64,000 nt of DNA from Calliphora vicina (Eukaryota; Arthropoda; Insecta; Diptera; Calliphoridae), in the NCBI RefSeq assembly GCF_958450345.1, contig NC_088783.1:13891701-13955700 (forward strand), in the 5' to 3' direction. How positions within the stretch are numbered: the first letter of the stretch is position 1; the number at the start of each line of letters is the position of its first letter. The notes beneath the pieces were generated by a model. The model worked only from the letters and a program-made list of their open reading frames with translations, ran no database searches and was not told the DNA's origin. A program made the translations under genes and the position numbers. Of this stretch, positions 21,776-33,852 are shown in pieces.

Positions 21776-23570
21776 TTCCAAGGACAGCAGGGAAAATTCG
21801 TATGTGTGTATGAATGACTAGAGTAGCTTAGGACCAGAGTACTATTAGTCATTATGAATTTTTAATAATTTCCTACAAAATATTCATAATGTGGTCATAG
21901 AAAATAACACAAAGCAATATAAATAAATAATAAATATATTTTTATTGTTTAAATAAAAATCAACAAAAATAAAAGTGAAAATGTCTTTTAGCGTTAGTAA
22001 TTGATGTTGATACATGTTGTAGTTTTTGTTTTACAGCAAACTAAATAAAGTATTTACAAAGCGTAAAGTTTTACAGAGAATATTTTGTTTTGTAGCTAGA
22101 TTTATACATATTTGTTGAATTAAACATTTATATGTGTTAATGGATGTAATGTTAAATCGAAATTACATTGAATCAATTTTCCAAAAATTAAACATTTATG
22201 TGTGCAAGTTGAAAACTATTTATTATTTAATAAATATAGAATAGAAACATAGAATAATGTATTTAGGTTAGTAGTTATATGAATACATGTATTTACAAAT
22301 AGGCAAACAACGAATTTTATAAACAAATAATTACAATCTGGTAATTTATAGACCCGGTTTTGCTGGGTGGATTCTTTTTAAATCTACAACGGCGATTAAT
22401 ATGATCCCATCTTATATTTGGATTTACCATATGTGCTCTTGAGAGACTTTCTAAAAGCTTCATTAATGCATGATTTTGTGTTTATTCAAAACTGCAAAAT
22501 AGTCCTTTTCAAATAAAAGGTATCATTTTCAAAATGTTGTTGTTCCGTTTCCACTTGTTGGACAAACAAACTAACATTTCTAATATACTTATAGTCAATA
22601 GAGAAAGATAAAATTTGAATTATTTATTAAAACTAAATAAATTGTGTATAGTTACATGAAAATAAAATTTACAAAATAAAAAAAGAACACATGCACTCAA
22701 TTTCAATAGAAAAACAAAATATACAGCAGAGATAGCCACAAAAGGTTTGAATTTGAGGCTATCGAGGAGGCCTATTTGCAAATTCTAAAAAAATCACTAG
22801 TTGTGTTAGGAGGTTTTTCCAAAAGCCTTCAGTTAGATAAGATCAATGATACTTCCCTTATTTAGCTTTTTGCAGATTTTCTTTACAAGGCTCAAGGTCT
22901 TCTTTACAAGGACAGATTTTTTTAGAAATATATCTGTCATTCTAGGAGTGTTCGAGTTTATTTTTTTACTAAGGACCCTAATGACACTTCAGGAGAGACA
23001 TTGTGGGGTCTCACAGTAGGAAGCGAACCTTTGGAATGAACTTTAGTCAAATCCCAACAGAAAAGGGAAGTTGCATGAAAGGCCCCTTCACTGCATCTCA
23101 TTCCCGCTGGCTATCCAATCTATATAGTCAGTTTAATACAAAACCTGTTATCATGAATGTGTTTGTAAAATATGTTTGTAATTTAGCTAACAGATTTAAA
23201 TGTTTCGCATAAGTTTTACTATTATAAAATAAAATTTTATTGAAAAATTAAATTATTATAGAAAAACAATTGAGCAAAAAAAATATTTAGTTGTGTTTAA
23301 ATTAGCATAATTATATAAAATAAATGGTGAGCAATAAATTCTGCGAAGTCTAAACAATCCTTATTTTAAATTTATGAATTTATTATTTTGAGTTTTTTTA
23401 TAAACCATTTACACTTAAATGCGTTTAATGTTTGGGTGAAGAAGGTCCAAAGTAAGAGGTTATATAAAAGTTCATTGAAGTAATTTTGTCTGGTTCATTT
23501 CTTTATAGGGATAAACTATGTTTTAAAGACTATAGAAAAGGTGGTTAGAAAAGTGACCACCAAACCGCGA
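21776..23570. other. Spacer, no gene recognised
   Basis: AT-rich. The patch at 22720-23210 is less AT-rich but its frames are short and unrecognised. Confidence 0.45.
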
Positions 23571-23574
23571 AGAG

Positions 23575-23820
23575 TTAAGTAACAATAAAAGTCTTCAAAT
23601 ACTCCATATTTAGTTCTATATTCTTTCTATCATCTAGAAGCCCTTTTGCTTCTTCATCTAAGTCTCGATGTTCCACTTTCAATTGACTTCGAATGCTAGT
23701 TGCCAGTAATATATTAAATAGAAATTCATTTGTAGAATTTCGTGATATTTTCCTGTTAAGTTTTTCCAATTTAATCTGCCACGTCAAAAATATAAGGTGG
23801 ATTAGAGTGACAGCCGATTT
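23575..23820 (-). CDS. Possible decayed coding fragment of unknown function
   Basis: A minus-strand open frame of at least 70 codons without an ATG start, ending in TAA at about 23575. The product is rich in charged residues and looks helical: NEFLFNILLATSIRSQLKVE, then DLDEEAKGLLDDRKNIELNM. This composition differs from the Phe/Ile/Lys/Asn-rich spurious frames elsewhere in the window, which is the only reason I list it. I do not recognise a family. It borders the repeat starting at about 23800, so it may belong to a transposon. Confidence 0.25.
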   Translation of the reverse strand, partial: KSAVTLIHLIFLTWQIKLEKLNRKISRNSTNEFLFNILLATSIRSQLKVEHRDLDEEAKGLLDDRKNIELNMEYLKTFIVT

Positions 23821-25757
23821 TTTTTTTAGATTTCAAAGAGTGCCGGTTGGAATAATGTGACATTAGGCCTAAACGTTAAGTGCTGAAAATTCGGACAATG
23901 ATTTCTGGACGCGCATCGAGGTCAAATGTCAGATATATGCAAAATTTTACTATTTATATGGAATAAATAGGTGAAATTAGTTAACTTTCGGCATTGTTTT
24001 CTAGAAATATGTAGATTTATTTATATTAATGAATATAACATTAAACAATTTTGGAAATTAACCCTGTATCTCCTTTGGGTCAAAATGTCCCAAAAACTGT
24101 ATTATCGCCAAAATTCGAAAAAAATGCAAAATTTTCAGTTTTTGTAAAAATTTTGCTACCAAATAAATACTCTTGTAATTGAATGCAAAAGACTCGAAAT
24201 GTATACATAATTATCCTTGTAATGAGATGTAAATGACAAAAATTGGTTAAAAAATGTTAAAGTTATTACAAATTCGCCAGACCATTAATGTGTCTCTGGC
24301 CACTTGAGCAAGAAATTTAGGAAAAAAAATTAACATATTTCGAGAAAAATTAAAATAAAAGCTAATTTTTATTTAAAATATATCCGTATTTACTAGTCTA
24401 TGAGTTTTTGTCTTCCTCGGATACCGTTAACCTATTCACAGGTATGACCAAAAAAAATTATTTTTTTTTAAAGGCAGCTTCAAAACTCCATTTTCAAATG
24501 TTTAAAAATTTTGTTAAACAAATTTCAGAATTTGTTGATCATCACATTGGGATATATTGAGATCATAATGGGAAATAAAAATATGAAAAAATTATGTCAA
24601 TACCTCTTACAGTTTTTCTGTACCTGCGATTTAAATTTTGCGATTTTCAAGAAAAACTAATTTTTTGTCCATATTTTGGCGAATGGACCCAATTTCCTTA
24701 CTGTTATAAATTTTAAGTAAAACCTATTCATAATATTATAGTCCTAGTAATTTGAAATATGGTCTGAGAGTTTTACTAAAATCGGAAAATGTTAATCTTT
24801 AACTAGTGAAGGTCAAAGGTCAAATTTTTCAATCTTTGGAATTTCTTATGGAATGATAGCGAAATGTTATATAATTTTGGGCCGATTTTAATGAAACTTG
24901 AGTGTCACAATATTCCACCCTGCAACATTCAAAATTTTGACAAAAATTTTTTCCATACAACAGATTGTCACTCTAGTGGACATGTTATATTTCTATGGAT
25001 AGGGGATTTTGTGTATTTTTCCAAAATATATATAACTTTTAATAATTAAAAAAATCATGGAATACTTTTTTGAAAAATATAACAAAAAATGCTTTTTTAT
25101 TGAGTTTTTGCAAAGATACAAATTTTTCAAATTGAAATTAAATTTTTATTTATGAAAATTTTTTATGAAATTTTACAGTTTTATAGATTTTTCTATTGAA
25201 AATGGAAAAATAAAAACAAATTTTAAAATTTCCGCAATTCCCAAACAAGTGTTGAAAAATGCCAAAAATTTAATTTTACATAAAAAAATAGGTGTGTTTT
25301 GGATGGATCTGGTCCCCTCGGTATCAACAATTTTCAAATTTGTTTTAATTTAAAATATATGATGTTAAGTTAGCTTTTCAAAAGGTATAAATTCTTAATA
25401 CATCTTCTTAGAAACTTTTTAGATAACTTAAAAAGAAAAAAAATACTTTTTCTCCCAAAAACAAGCGAAAAATCGGTTTTTTTTAAATATTAAATTCAAA
25501 TGCATATAACTTTGGAATTAGTCACGATTTTTAAACAATGTTGTTTGACATATGCATTTTTAGTCCAATAAAGGAAAAATGAAGAAAATCGGGAAATATT
25601 TGGATCCGCTGTTATCAAAAAACTGGAGTAGGGTGGGTAAAAATGTTGAAAATTAAATTTTCAAATGCGAATATCTCCTAAGTTATAAGATATAATTGAT
25701 AGCTAGACGAGGAGATGGGAACACAGAAGAAGAAATAATATCGTTTTAAAAAGTTAA
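23795..25757 (+). repeat. Dispersed repeat R, longest copy
   Basis: AT-rich sequence sharing segments with the window's end: ACAAAAATTGGTTAA, AAATGTTAAAGTT and GGCCACT (about 24170-24320) recur at 62530-62640, and AAATTTTGTTAAACAAATTTC with the downstream GGTACAG complement (24505-24650) recurs inverted at 63850-64000. No coding frame. Likely an old transposon of unknown type. Confidence 0.5.
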
Positions 25758-26794
25758 CATATGGGCAATTCCACGAGAATCACTAGCACGACTGAAAAAA
25801 AAACCCTTGAATCGTTTTTTCAAGATGATTTGAATAGAACAAAATAATAAAATGTTACTATGTGAAAGTGTTTAGATCATATTACAACATTTTAAGGACA
25901 AAAATAATACTTTAAACTGATTATATTTAATTTTTTAATGTTTTATGTTTGTTTTAGGCTAAAATTGCGACGAAAACTAGGCTCAAAATTAGCTTGAAGT
26001 TTGAAATGAATTTGACTCTGATTGTTTTTTGCTATTGTCAAATTATTTATTGAAACCGAATGTATATTTTCTATTAATTTTTTTAGTTTTTGTATACAAA
26101 TATTTACAGAATATATATTGTTTTATTATAAGAGAAAAATCTGTCACGTACGGTATGTCACGTACGATATTAAATTTAGTTTACTATAAAATCATCCAGA
26201 GATTGTTTTTATTTAAATATGACGGATTCTAAAAGAAAAATATTTTGTTTCGTGTAAGAAATTAAAAGAAAACATAACGCCTCTCACAATTCGAATATTT
26301 TCGCATATTTCTACATGTACCTCAAAATAAACTTCCGTTTTATGTCACGTACGATATACCCTTATTTGGCTCAATATTTTTGACAACAATATTACGAAAA
26401 AACTTTATTTTTTTAAAAAATAGTACCCTCTGAATGGAACATAAAGACCATATTATTTTTCAGATACTCATACTTTTGCAAAATCTATTCCACTATATAG
26501 GCGTACAAATTTCACGTATAGGGTTTGGGGTTTCCCGGATAATTTTATTTCCCGGGAAACGGGAATGAAAAATTTCATTTCCCGGGATTCCCGGGAATAC
26601 CGGGAATTTTTTACGACTAGTAAAATAAGTAAAAAAGAAAATTATTTTATAAAATTGTGTCATTTTATTAAAAACAAAAGGAAAAACAATACATTACAAT
26701 TCAATTGTATTAACATAAAACAAAAAAATTGGTTAGAATATTTGGAGATCATTTTATTAAATATTATTTCATACAAATAATGTTATGTACATAT

Positions 26795-27640
26795 ATGTTC
26801 GTCATAGAACTATTTTTTTAAAAAATGAGTTTTCAAAATAACTTACACAGAAAAAATTATATTTCAATTCAACCATTTATCCCATATTGAACTGGTTTCA
26901 ATTATTTCATAATTAAATCAAGTATTCATTTGCTCAAAAACTAAATTTCTTGATATTTTCTATTGAATTTTGAATTTGATTATTTTGACAATTGAATATA
27001 CAATTTTCGTTATTGGTTGAATTTCAAATACAAAAATTATTGAATACATAATTGTCGTAATTGAAACACAAAAAATAACAAAAATGTGTTTTCAATTACG
27101 AAAATTATCTATTCAATAATTTTTGTATTTGAAATTCAACCAATAACGAAAATTGTATATTCAATTGTCAAAATAATCAAATTCAAAACTCGAAATTCAA
27201 TAGAAAATATCAAGAAATTTTGTTTTTGAGCAAATGAATACTTGATTTAATTATGAAATAATTGAAACCAGTTCAATATGTGACAAATGTTTGAATTGAA
27301 ACGGTTTAAGAAATAGTTTTTTCTGTGTAGGCATTCAATGAGTCATCTGACATCCGACTTCTTATTTTAGTGGCAAAGTTTCCAGCCACCGAGGAAACTC
27401 TTTAGCTTTCCACAGATGTTGGCTTTATCGTCAGTAAAGCATTATACAAAAAATCTAAATTTTTTGTCCGATTGGTGTTTGCTTCAAATAAAACTAATTC
27501 CCGTTTAAAAACATTTTCAGCATTTGATTTTAAATGTTTAGGGTTAATTTGTTTTTAAAATTTTGCCCCATTTGTATTTCGGAATCATCATCATTTACTC
27601 TTACAAGTGTGTTAAGATCAAACAGTATCAAATAAAATAA
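26795..27640 (-). pseudogene. hAT transposase C-terminal pseudogene
   Basis: Minus-strand frames give, in order, NDDDSEIQMGQNFKNKL (about 27600-27550), then LFEANTNRTKNL, YNALLTIKPTSVES, VAGNFATKIRSRMSDDSLNA (about 27385-27330). After the 482-bp MITE insertion they resume with LSYFENSFFKK and a stop near 26800. The PTS-ES...AG...R-R-L order is the hAT dimerisation domain at the C-terminus of these transposases. A frameshift follows VES. The N-terminal and catalytic parts are absent. Confidence 0.7.
26846..27327. mobile_element. Palindromic CACAG...CTGTG MITE, copy 1
   Basis: 482-bp near-perfect palindrome with arms of roughly 220-230 bp meeting near 27083. Ends are CACAGAAAAAAT and TTTTTTCTGTG, flanked by TA on both sides (26844-26845 and 27328-27329). 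TA duplications suggest mobilisation by a Tc1/mariner-type transposase. It splits the hAT dimerisation domain coding remnant. Confidence 0.85.
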
Positions 27641-27799
27641 AACTAAAATATTTGTTTTGAGTCATAGGTAAAATAATTTTTTGAGAAAAAATTTAAAACT
27701 ACTTTAATTTTAAATTTCCCGGGAAATTTAAAATTTTTTCCCTGGAATTCCCGGACTCCAAACCCTAGTCACGTACGATGATATGGGATTGCCCATATC

Positions 27800-28250
27800 C
27801 GAGGTGTCATACTTTCTCTACTTCGAATGACTGTAATGTTGCAATTTGGGCTCTAATATTCCTTTTTACGTTCAAATTTAATTGGTCTGCAGTATTTCGT
27901 AAAAGATGGTATATGAAGCAATATGCAGTTGCGGCAAAAAAAGCCAAACATTTGTTACAAAATTTACATCAAGGAATGTTTACAAAAGAGGATGCTTTCA
28001 TTCATAAGACTTCTTAATGTGTCCACTTATTTTTGGCCTGATTTGGCATCCTGTCACAAGGCAAATCCTTCACACTTTCTGGAGCTAACGCCAGTGGAGA
28101 GATATTGGGATTTTTTAAAAAAGAATTGAAGAGCAAAAAAAGGTTTCCAAAAGTGTGGTAGATTTTAAACTGAGATGGACTACCTGTTCGAACAAAGTGA
28201 CAGAAAGCTTAATAAAAACCTTAATGGAAGAGTTTCCGGAATAGAATAGG
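27800..28250 (+). pseudogene. Second DD37E transposase remnant
   Basis: Plus-strand pieces: IYIKECLQKRMLSFIR (about 27962-28009, split over frames), FWPDLASCH (about 28032-28058) with the second catalytic Asp, then by deletion LELTPVERYWDFLKK (about 28080-28127) with the catalytic Glu. A third block resembles the TEMDYLFEQSDRK region near the C-terminus. The spacer between the two acidic residues has shrunk from 37 to about 15 residues, so the enzyme is dead. Related to the copy at 11430-12700. Confidence 0.7.
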
Positions 28251-28312
28251 CTCATAAATTAATGAAAAACGTGTGTTTTTCGATCTCAGTCCTTACATAT
28301 TGATTGTATTGT

Positions 28313-28930
28313 TATTGTCCAGCAGAACGATTACATGTCCATTTGCAAAAGAAAGTTAACTTGCAGTTTCCACATTTCTTCAAATCATTTCCTTTAAATG
28401 ATAGTAGTAACCGTTGGGCTATATGACTACGTAGATCTTGAAGTTGTACCTCTGCCGAAATCAGTGAGATTGGTTAAAAACAGCCCTTCTTAGCAGCAGT
28501 TATGTCACGATATGATGGATAGGGATTTAAGCCTTTCTCAATCGCACGCAATCAGAGCTGAGTATATTGCTGTTTTGTTAACTTCAAATGCAAAAATAAT
28601 GCTAATGCATCTTCCATCGCTTGGCTTTGGAAACCTTTTAAGAAACTGGACTAGAGTTCAAAACTTTTTGAATAATACCGACTTATGAGTGTTGTTTCTG
28701 TGATCGAAATTGATATAACAAAGTTTCTTGAATATTTTCACATCCAATTGTCTTCATTGGTATCAGTTGTCGAGTGATTTTGATGGTCTCCCAAGATTCT
28801 GTCTGGAGATACCAGGACAGTAAGTTTTCGCCCTTTCACCAGTTTTCAAAGCTGTTATAAAATCTTTGTTTGCTCCATCCCACTTTTTCGTAGCGTTTTG
28901 TTAAGTTTTTAACCAAATTCGTTATTTTAT
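28313..28930 (-). pseudogene. Transib (RAG1-like) transposase fossil
   Basis: Minus-strand frames yield, in order, LGRPSKSL (about 28795), MEDALALFLHLKLTKQQYTQ (about 28620-28560), IEKGLNPYPSYRDITAAKKG (28545-28490), AEVQLQDLRSHIAQRLLL (28465-28415) and CGNCKLTFFCKWTCNRSAGQ (28370-28315). In intact Transib proteins as I recall them, the last block reads KWGCDGSSGQ and carries the first catalytic aspartate; here the Asp codon has become Asn and the Gly codon Arg. Several frameshifts and stops are present. Identification rests on my recognition of this motif order; a profile search would decide it. Confidence 0.55.
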
Positions 28931-30990
28931 TTTAAAAGTTCAACTGTATTTTGGTGTTGCATGAATAAAGTTTTACTTCTTTTTGAACTTAACTTAGAAC
29001 ATTTTCCCAATTATCGATAATAGTTTGCGAGTAATGATAATTTACTTCTGATAAAATTTAGAAATATCACATTTTTTGTATAAAATAACATGAAATATTT
29101 GTCTTTAGCAGAATGCCACGCCCACGCCCACAATAACCAATATTTTTTATCCACATTAGTTTCAATATGAATGGCATTAAAATTTTGGACTTTTGGCCAA
29201 TAAAATTAATTTCTGAGCCACCGTGAGCCATCATCAGAACTCCTTAAATACGTATACTTGTGTAAATTGGATCTGTCTCTAAGGCTTAGGGAAAAAGGTA
29301 TAAATAACAATGAAATATTGAAAACTACTTTTCCAAAAAATTATTGTTAAATATATGATGTCTGCAGACAAACACTATGCGAATCTAAGAAGTGCTGAAG
29401 ACGGCCGTAGCTGACCAGAAAATTAATTACATTCTGCTATATGTCTAAACTAGATCGTTTCTTTTTTTCATTTTACGATAAATATAAATATTTCTCCTGC
29501 TCCAAGTTCCTCTAATGTTCTATATTTTACAAATCTTATAAAACATAGTAATTTCTTTGCTGTCTTTTATATTTTGCCCCCCAACCATATCTTTATCGTA
29601 AAAGCCCACACACATTTTTGTACTTAAATTATTCCTTGCCAGGATTTTAAATTTCTTTTCTACAATTATTTCCGTCCATTTTTTTATGTCAAAAGCAACA
29701 ACAGCAACACAACCAACATTAACATCAACAACGTATTATTTTCCTTAATAAACACATTGACAGCACCGTCACAATCCTTCACAGCACCAGCATGAGGAGC
29801 AAGAAGTGACAGCAGAAATACACACTACAAAAACAGAAAAATAAATAAATAAAAAAACAGCAAAATAAATAAAAAATAAAATGTATGTTTTCATATTTAT
29901 TTGAAGGCTGCTTCCTTCCGACTTTGCGCCTTAAGGTAGAGTAAATAAATAGTGGCAGGCGGTTAAGAAACGTACAAGGAACATGGAACCAACGTACACG
30001 TATGCGAATGTGAATGTTGGCATACGAGTATAAATAATTCTTTTATAATGAGATTTTTGCTTAAAGCTGGGAGTTCCCCACTACCCCAAACTGAGGACGA
30101 CACCCATTCAGTTCCATGAGAAATAAACTTAAAAACATAAAACATCATTATCAATGTGAATGTGAAATGGTTGATGGTAGAGTCATCATAGTCATAATTT
30201 CCACAGTCCTTGCCATTGTAATGGCTGGCTGGTGGCTGACAGTCGTCATAATTGTCAACACACGGCCATTCGTCATCTTCTAAAACATTGTCATGTCACA
30301 CAGTCACACAATCGCACTTACATTCACACAAACACACACGCACACCTTGTTAGCCAAAAGTGATGATGAGTCCTTTTTCTTTCTCTTCTTCAGCTTTTGA
30401 TTGTAGTCTAGTCCTTGGTGTTGGTGTTGTTGTTGTTTGTTTTTTGCGTTTTATATTGAAACGAGTTAAGTTGAAATATAAATGTTCAAGTCTGAATGAA
30501 TGTTGAGTTCATTTCATTTCAGTTGTGTTCAGTTGAATTGTGTTCCCTTCTGTTCGGTTGTGCTATGGTGTTGGCTTCGCATGTTGTCATCGTATCCTTT
30601 TTCAGACACGTCATACTGAAAATATTTTCCTTTTTTTATAACTTTAATTCTCTCGTCTTTCTTTATGTATTTCTTTTTTTTTAAAGAAAATTTATGGCAA
30701 TTTGAAAAAAACGTGAGGTAAAACAGTTTTTAGCAAACGAAATTCTTTTGGCCAGGACTGAAAAAATTGTCATTGACAGAGTTTTGAGGGAATGCATTGA
30801 GTATTTCATGGGTAGATGAAGTGAAATTTATTGATACCACTGCTAAATTGGCTTGAGTGTGACTACTTTTGTTGAAGAATTTTATAAAATTAAAATAAAA
30901 TACGCAGAGTTGGAAAACAGTCTCGAATTTTTTCAATAGTTTAACAATTTCGTAATGAATCAACTACTCCTCTGAGATGAGCTGCGAAGG
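28931..30990. other. Spacer, no gene recognised
   Basis: Contains GCCACGCCCACGCCCACA near 29115, CAACAA-type simple sequence (29690-29740), CACA-rich DNA (30296-30346) and TTG repeats (30420-30440). This resembles fly intronic or intergenic DNA. Open frames are low-complexity. Confidence 0.5.
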
Positions 30991-30999
30991 ATCTTGTCA

Positions 31000-32040
31000 G
31001 CTGTCCGGACATCTAAGGACAGCTGGAATTCTAACGAAAAGGAAAACTTGGAGGTTTTGGTAGCCTTCTATCAGAACGTCGTACTGCGACACTATCCGAA
31101 GAGCACACTGAACTCATATAGATAGCCTAGACCCCAGTTCTGATGACATTTTTCCGACTGCTTTATAACGGAATGTGGATACAATTTTACCCTGGCTGAC
31201 TTGGCTTTACTAGGCTTGACTATGTGGTTATATATAGCGGATTCTCAGATTTAACAGGCCTGTTCAGTGCTTTGGACGATGTGTAAGGTTCTCTTCATTT
31301 TTAAGGGGGGAATGCCTCTCACATTTAGTTTTCGACATGCAATTGCGATATTCGCTAGATACAGTCCGACTTTCTGCCACTCAGCATGTCCCTACATGAA
31401 AGCCAAATCTGTTGAAACCGCATTAAATTCCCTTGTGGGATATATAGAGAAGTCACTCGAGTAAAGGAAATATGCTTACTTATGCTTATAATGTTGTTGA
31501 AGCTGTTTCCGAAAAACACCTGGCTACTGACTTGCAATTCCTACAACCTTCGCTAAGTATACTTAGCCGCTGAAATTGTAATCCTTTTGACAAAATACAA
31601 AATACCCGCTTTCATATTTCCGGGTCTCAACGGGTTGGAACTCGAACTGGCGGACAGTGCGAAGTATCTGGGAATTATTCTAACATTCAAGCGATGGCAT
31701 CAAATGTCATATATTTATGTAGAAGAGCCATAGGACAGATCTGAATAAATCAAATGTATGCGAAAGGGTTCTTTGACATGGAGATTAAGCCCTTACTAAT
31801 GTATGGTGCATTGCTTTGGTGGAGGGTACTCAGTAGACTTACTGCAGGAACACTGAAAGGATCATACGGACTTCTGCATTGATGATCACAAGTACAGCTG
31901 GTTGATCTCGTGGCACTGAACCTGGACCTAAACTCGACTGACAAGCTCTGCGGAGGCATGAAGGTCTAGGAATACCGACAATTCGACAAATTTGGGATAC
32001 CTATCCAACAAGGACTTATTGTAAGTGCTGGTTCATTTCA
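31000..32040 (+). pseudogene. Non-LTR retrotransposon (Jockey-like) reverse-transcriptase remnant
   Basis: Plus-strand pieces in order: KAKSVETALNSLVGYIEK (about 31399-31452), EIVILLTKYKIPAFIFPG and LNGLELELADSAKYLGIIL (about 31573-31683), then RRAIGQI and FFDMEIKPLLMYGALLWW (about 31770-31824). A TKYK-P...LNG...AKYLGI-L string followed by KPLLMYG-L-WW is characteristic of the segment after the palm domain in Jockey/R1-type LINEs. Multiple stops and frameshifts. The catalytic YADD block is not visible. It abuts the tandem array beginning at about 32085. Confidence 0.7.
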
Positions 32041-32084
32041 TATACCTGAAAATGATACCGCTTTCAGGCTTTAACTTATCGATA

Positions 32085-33815
32085 TTTCTTCCTCTAAGAT
32101 CTCTTATAAACGATTTATGAGTGATTTTAGATTTTTCATATAAAAATTAAAATTGTTTGGGAAAAAGTAGTGATCACAGATTATTGTCGTTTTTCCTCTA
32201 GGACCTCTTATTAATGAGTGATTTTAAATTTTTCATATAAAAATCGATATTTGGTGGGAAAAATGAGTGATCACAGATTATTGTCCTTTTTCCTCTAGGA
32301 CCTCTTATTAACGATCTATGAGTGATTTTAGATTTTTCATATAAACATCCAAATTTGTTAGGAAAAATGGGTGATCACAGATTATTGTCGTTTTTCCTCT
32401 AGGACCTCTTATTAACGATTTATGAGTGATATTAGGTTTTTCATATAAAAATCGATATTTAGTGAGAAATATGAGTGATCACTGATTATCGTCGTTTTTT
32501 CTCTAGGACCTCTTATTATCGATGTATGCGTGATTTAAATTTTTCATTTAAAAAATTGATATTTGGTGCGAAAAATGAGTGATCACAGATTTTTGTAGTT
32601 TTTCCTCTAGGACCTCTTATTAACGATTTATGAGTGATTTTAGATTTTTCATATAAAAGTCCATATTTGGTGGGAAAAATGAGTGATCACAGATTTTTGT
32701 CGTTTTTCCTCTAGGATCTCTTATTAGCGATTTATGAGGGATTTTAGATTTTCATATAAAAATTTATATTTGTTGGGAAAAATGAGTGATCACAGATTAT
32801 TGTCGTTTTTCCTCTAGGACCTCTTATTAACGATTTATTTGTGATTTTAGATTTTTCATATAAAAATCGATATTTAGTGAGAAATATGAGTGATCACTGA
32901 TTATCGTCGTTTTTTCTCTAGGACCTCTTATTATCGATGTATGCGTGATTTAAATTTTTCATTTAAAAAATCGATATTTGGTGGGAAAAATGAGTGATCA
33001 CAGATTTTTGTAGTTTTTCCTCTAGGACCTCTTAATAACGATTTATGAGTGATTTTAGATTTTTCATATAAAAGTCCATATTTGGTGGGAAAAATGAGTG
33101 ATCACAGATTATTGTCTTTTTTTCCCTTAGGACGATTTATGAGTGATTTTAGATTTTTCGTATAAAAATCGATATTTGTTGGGAAAAATGAGTGATCACA
33201 GATTATTGTCGTTTTTCCTCTAGGACCTTATATTAACGATTTATGAGTGATTTTAGATTTTTCATATAAAAATCGATATTTGTTGGGAAAAATGAGTGAT
33301 CACAGATTATTGTCGTTTTTCCTCTAGGACCTCTTATTAACGATCTATTAATGATTTTAGATATTTCATATAAAAATCACAGTGATCACAGATTATTGTC
33401 GAATTTCCTCTAGGACCCCTTATTAACGATTTATGAGTGATTTTAGATATTTCATATAAAAATCAAATTTGACGGAACAAATGAGTGATCACAGATTATT
33501 GTCGTTTTTCTTCTAGGACTTCTTATTAACGATTTATGGGGGATTTTAGATTTTGCATATAAAAAACGATATTTGCTGGGAAAAATTAGTGATCACAGAT
33601 TATTGTCGTTTTTCCTCTAGGACCTCTTTTTAACGATCTATGAGTGATTTTAGATTTTTCATTTAAAAAATCGATATTTGGTGGGAAAAATGAGTGATCA
33701 CAGATTATTGCTGGTTTTTCTCTAAGACCTTTTATTAACGATGTATGAGTGATATTAGTTTTTTCTTTTAAAAATTAACACTTTTGGTGGGGAAAATGAG
33801 TGATCCCAGATTGTC
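32085..33815 (+). repeat. ~104-bp tandem array, 17 units
   Basis: The landmark TGATCAC (or TGATCCC in the last) falls at 32171, 32268, 32372, 32476, 32580, 32684, 32787, 32891, 32995, 33099, 33193, 33297, 33383, 33486, 33590, 33695 and 33801. Each unit carries TTTTTCCTCTAGGACCTCTT, TTATGAGTGATTTTAGAT and TTTCATATAAAAATC. Units near 32476 and 32891 share private variants (TGATCACTGATTATCG, TCGATGTATGCGTGATTTAA), implying a block duplication of four units. Confidence 0.95.
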
Positions 33816-33852
33816 GTATAGTCGGGCTTGGCTGATTATACTTCCTTATTTG
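32085..33852 (+). mobile_element. Mini-me/Helitron-like element, family Z, with a 17-unit array
   Basis: Dominated by a tandem array of about 104-bp units. Its 3' end has GTCGGGCTTGGCTGATTATAC, a partial hairpin, followed by CCTTATTTG and a T-run at 33852. This parallels the ends of families X and Y. The 5' boundary is uncertain (about 32040-32090), directly against the LINE remnant. Confidence 0.5.

Larger units (their letters stand above)
26519..27767 (-). mobile_element. hAT element carrying a transposase C-terminal fossil
   Basis: Ends TAGGGTTTGGGGTTTCCCGG and CCGGACTCCAAACCCTA, with further CCCGGG-rich subterminal motifs. It is flanked by near-identical 8-bp repeats TTCACGTA (26511-26518) and GTCACGTA (27768-27775), as expected for hAT. 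It contains a minus-strand transposase remnant and a palindromic MITE. A short relative of its ends is at 40775-40868. Confidence 0.75.
25758..27798. mobile_element. Candidate TIR element enclosing the hAT insertion
   Basis: CATATGGGCAATTCCACGAG at 25758 is inverted relative to GGGATTGCCCATAT ending at 27798. A motif TGTCACGTACG(A/G)TAT recurs at about 26141, 26155, 26342 and 27768. No target duplication or transposase was identified, and the inverted repeat is short. Confidence 0.35.
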
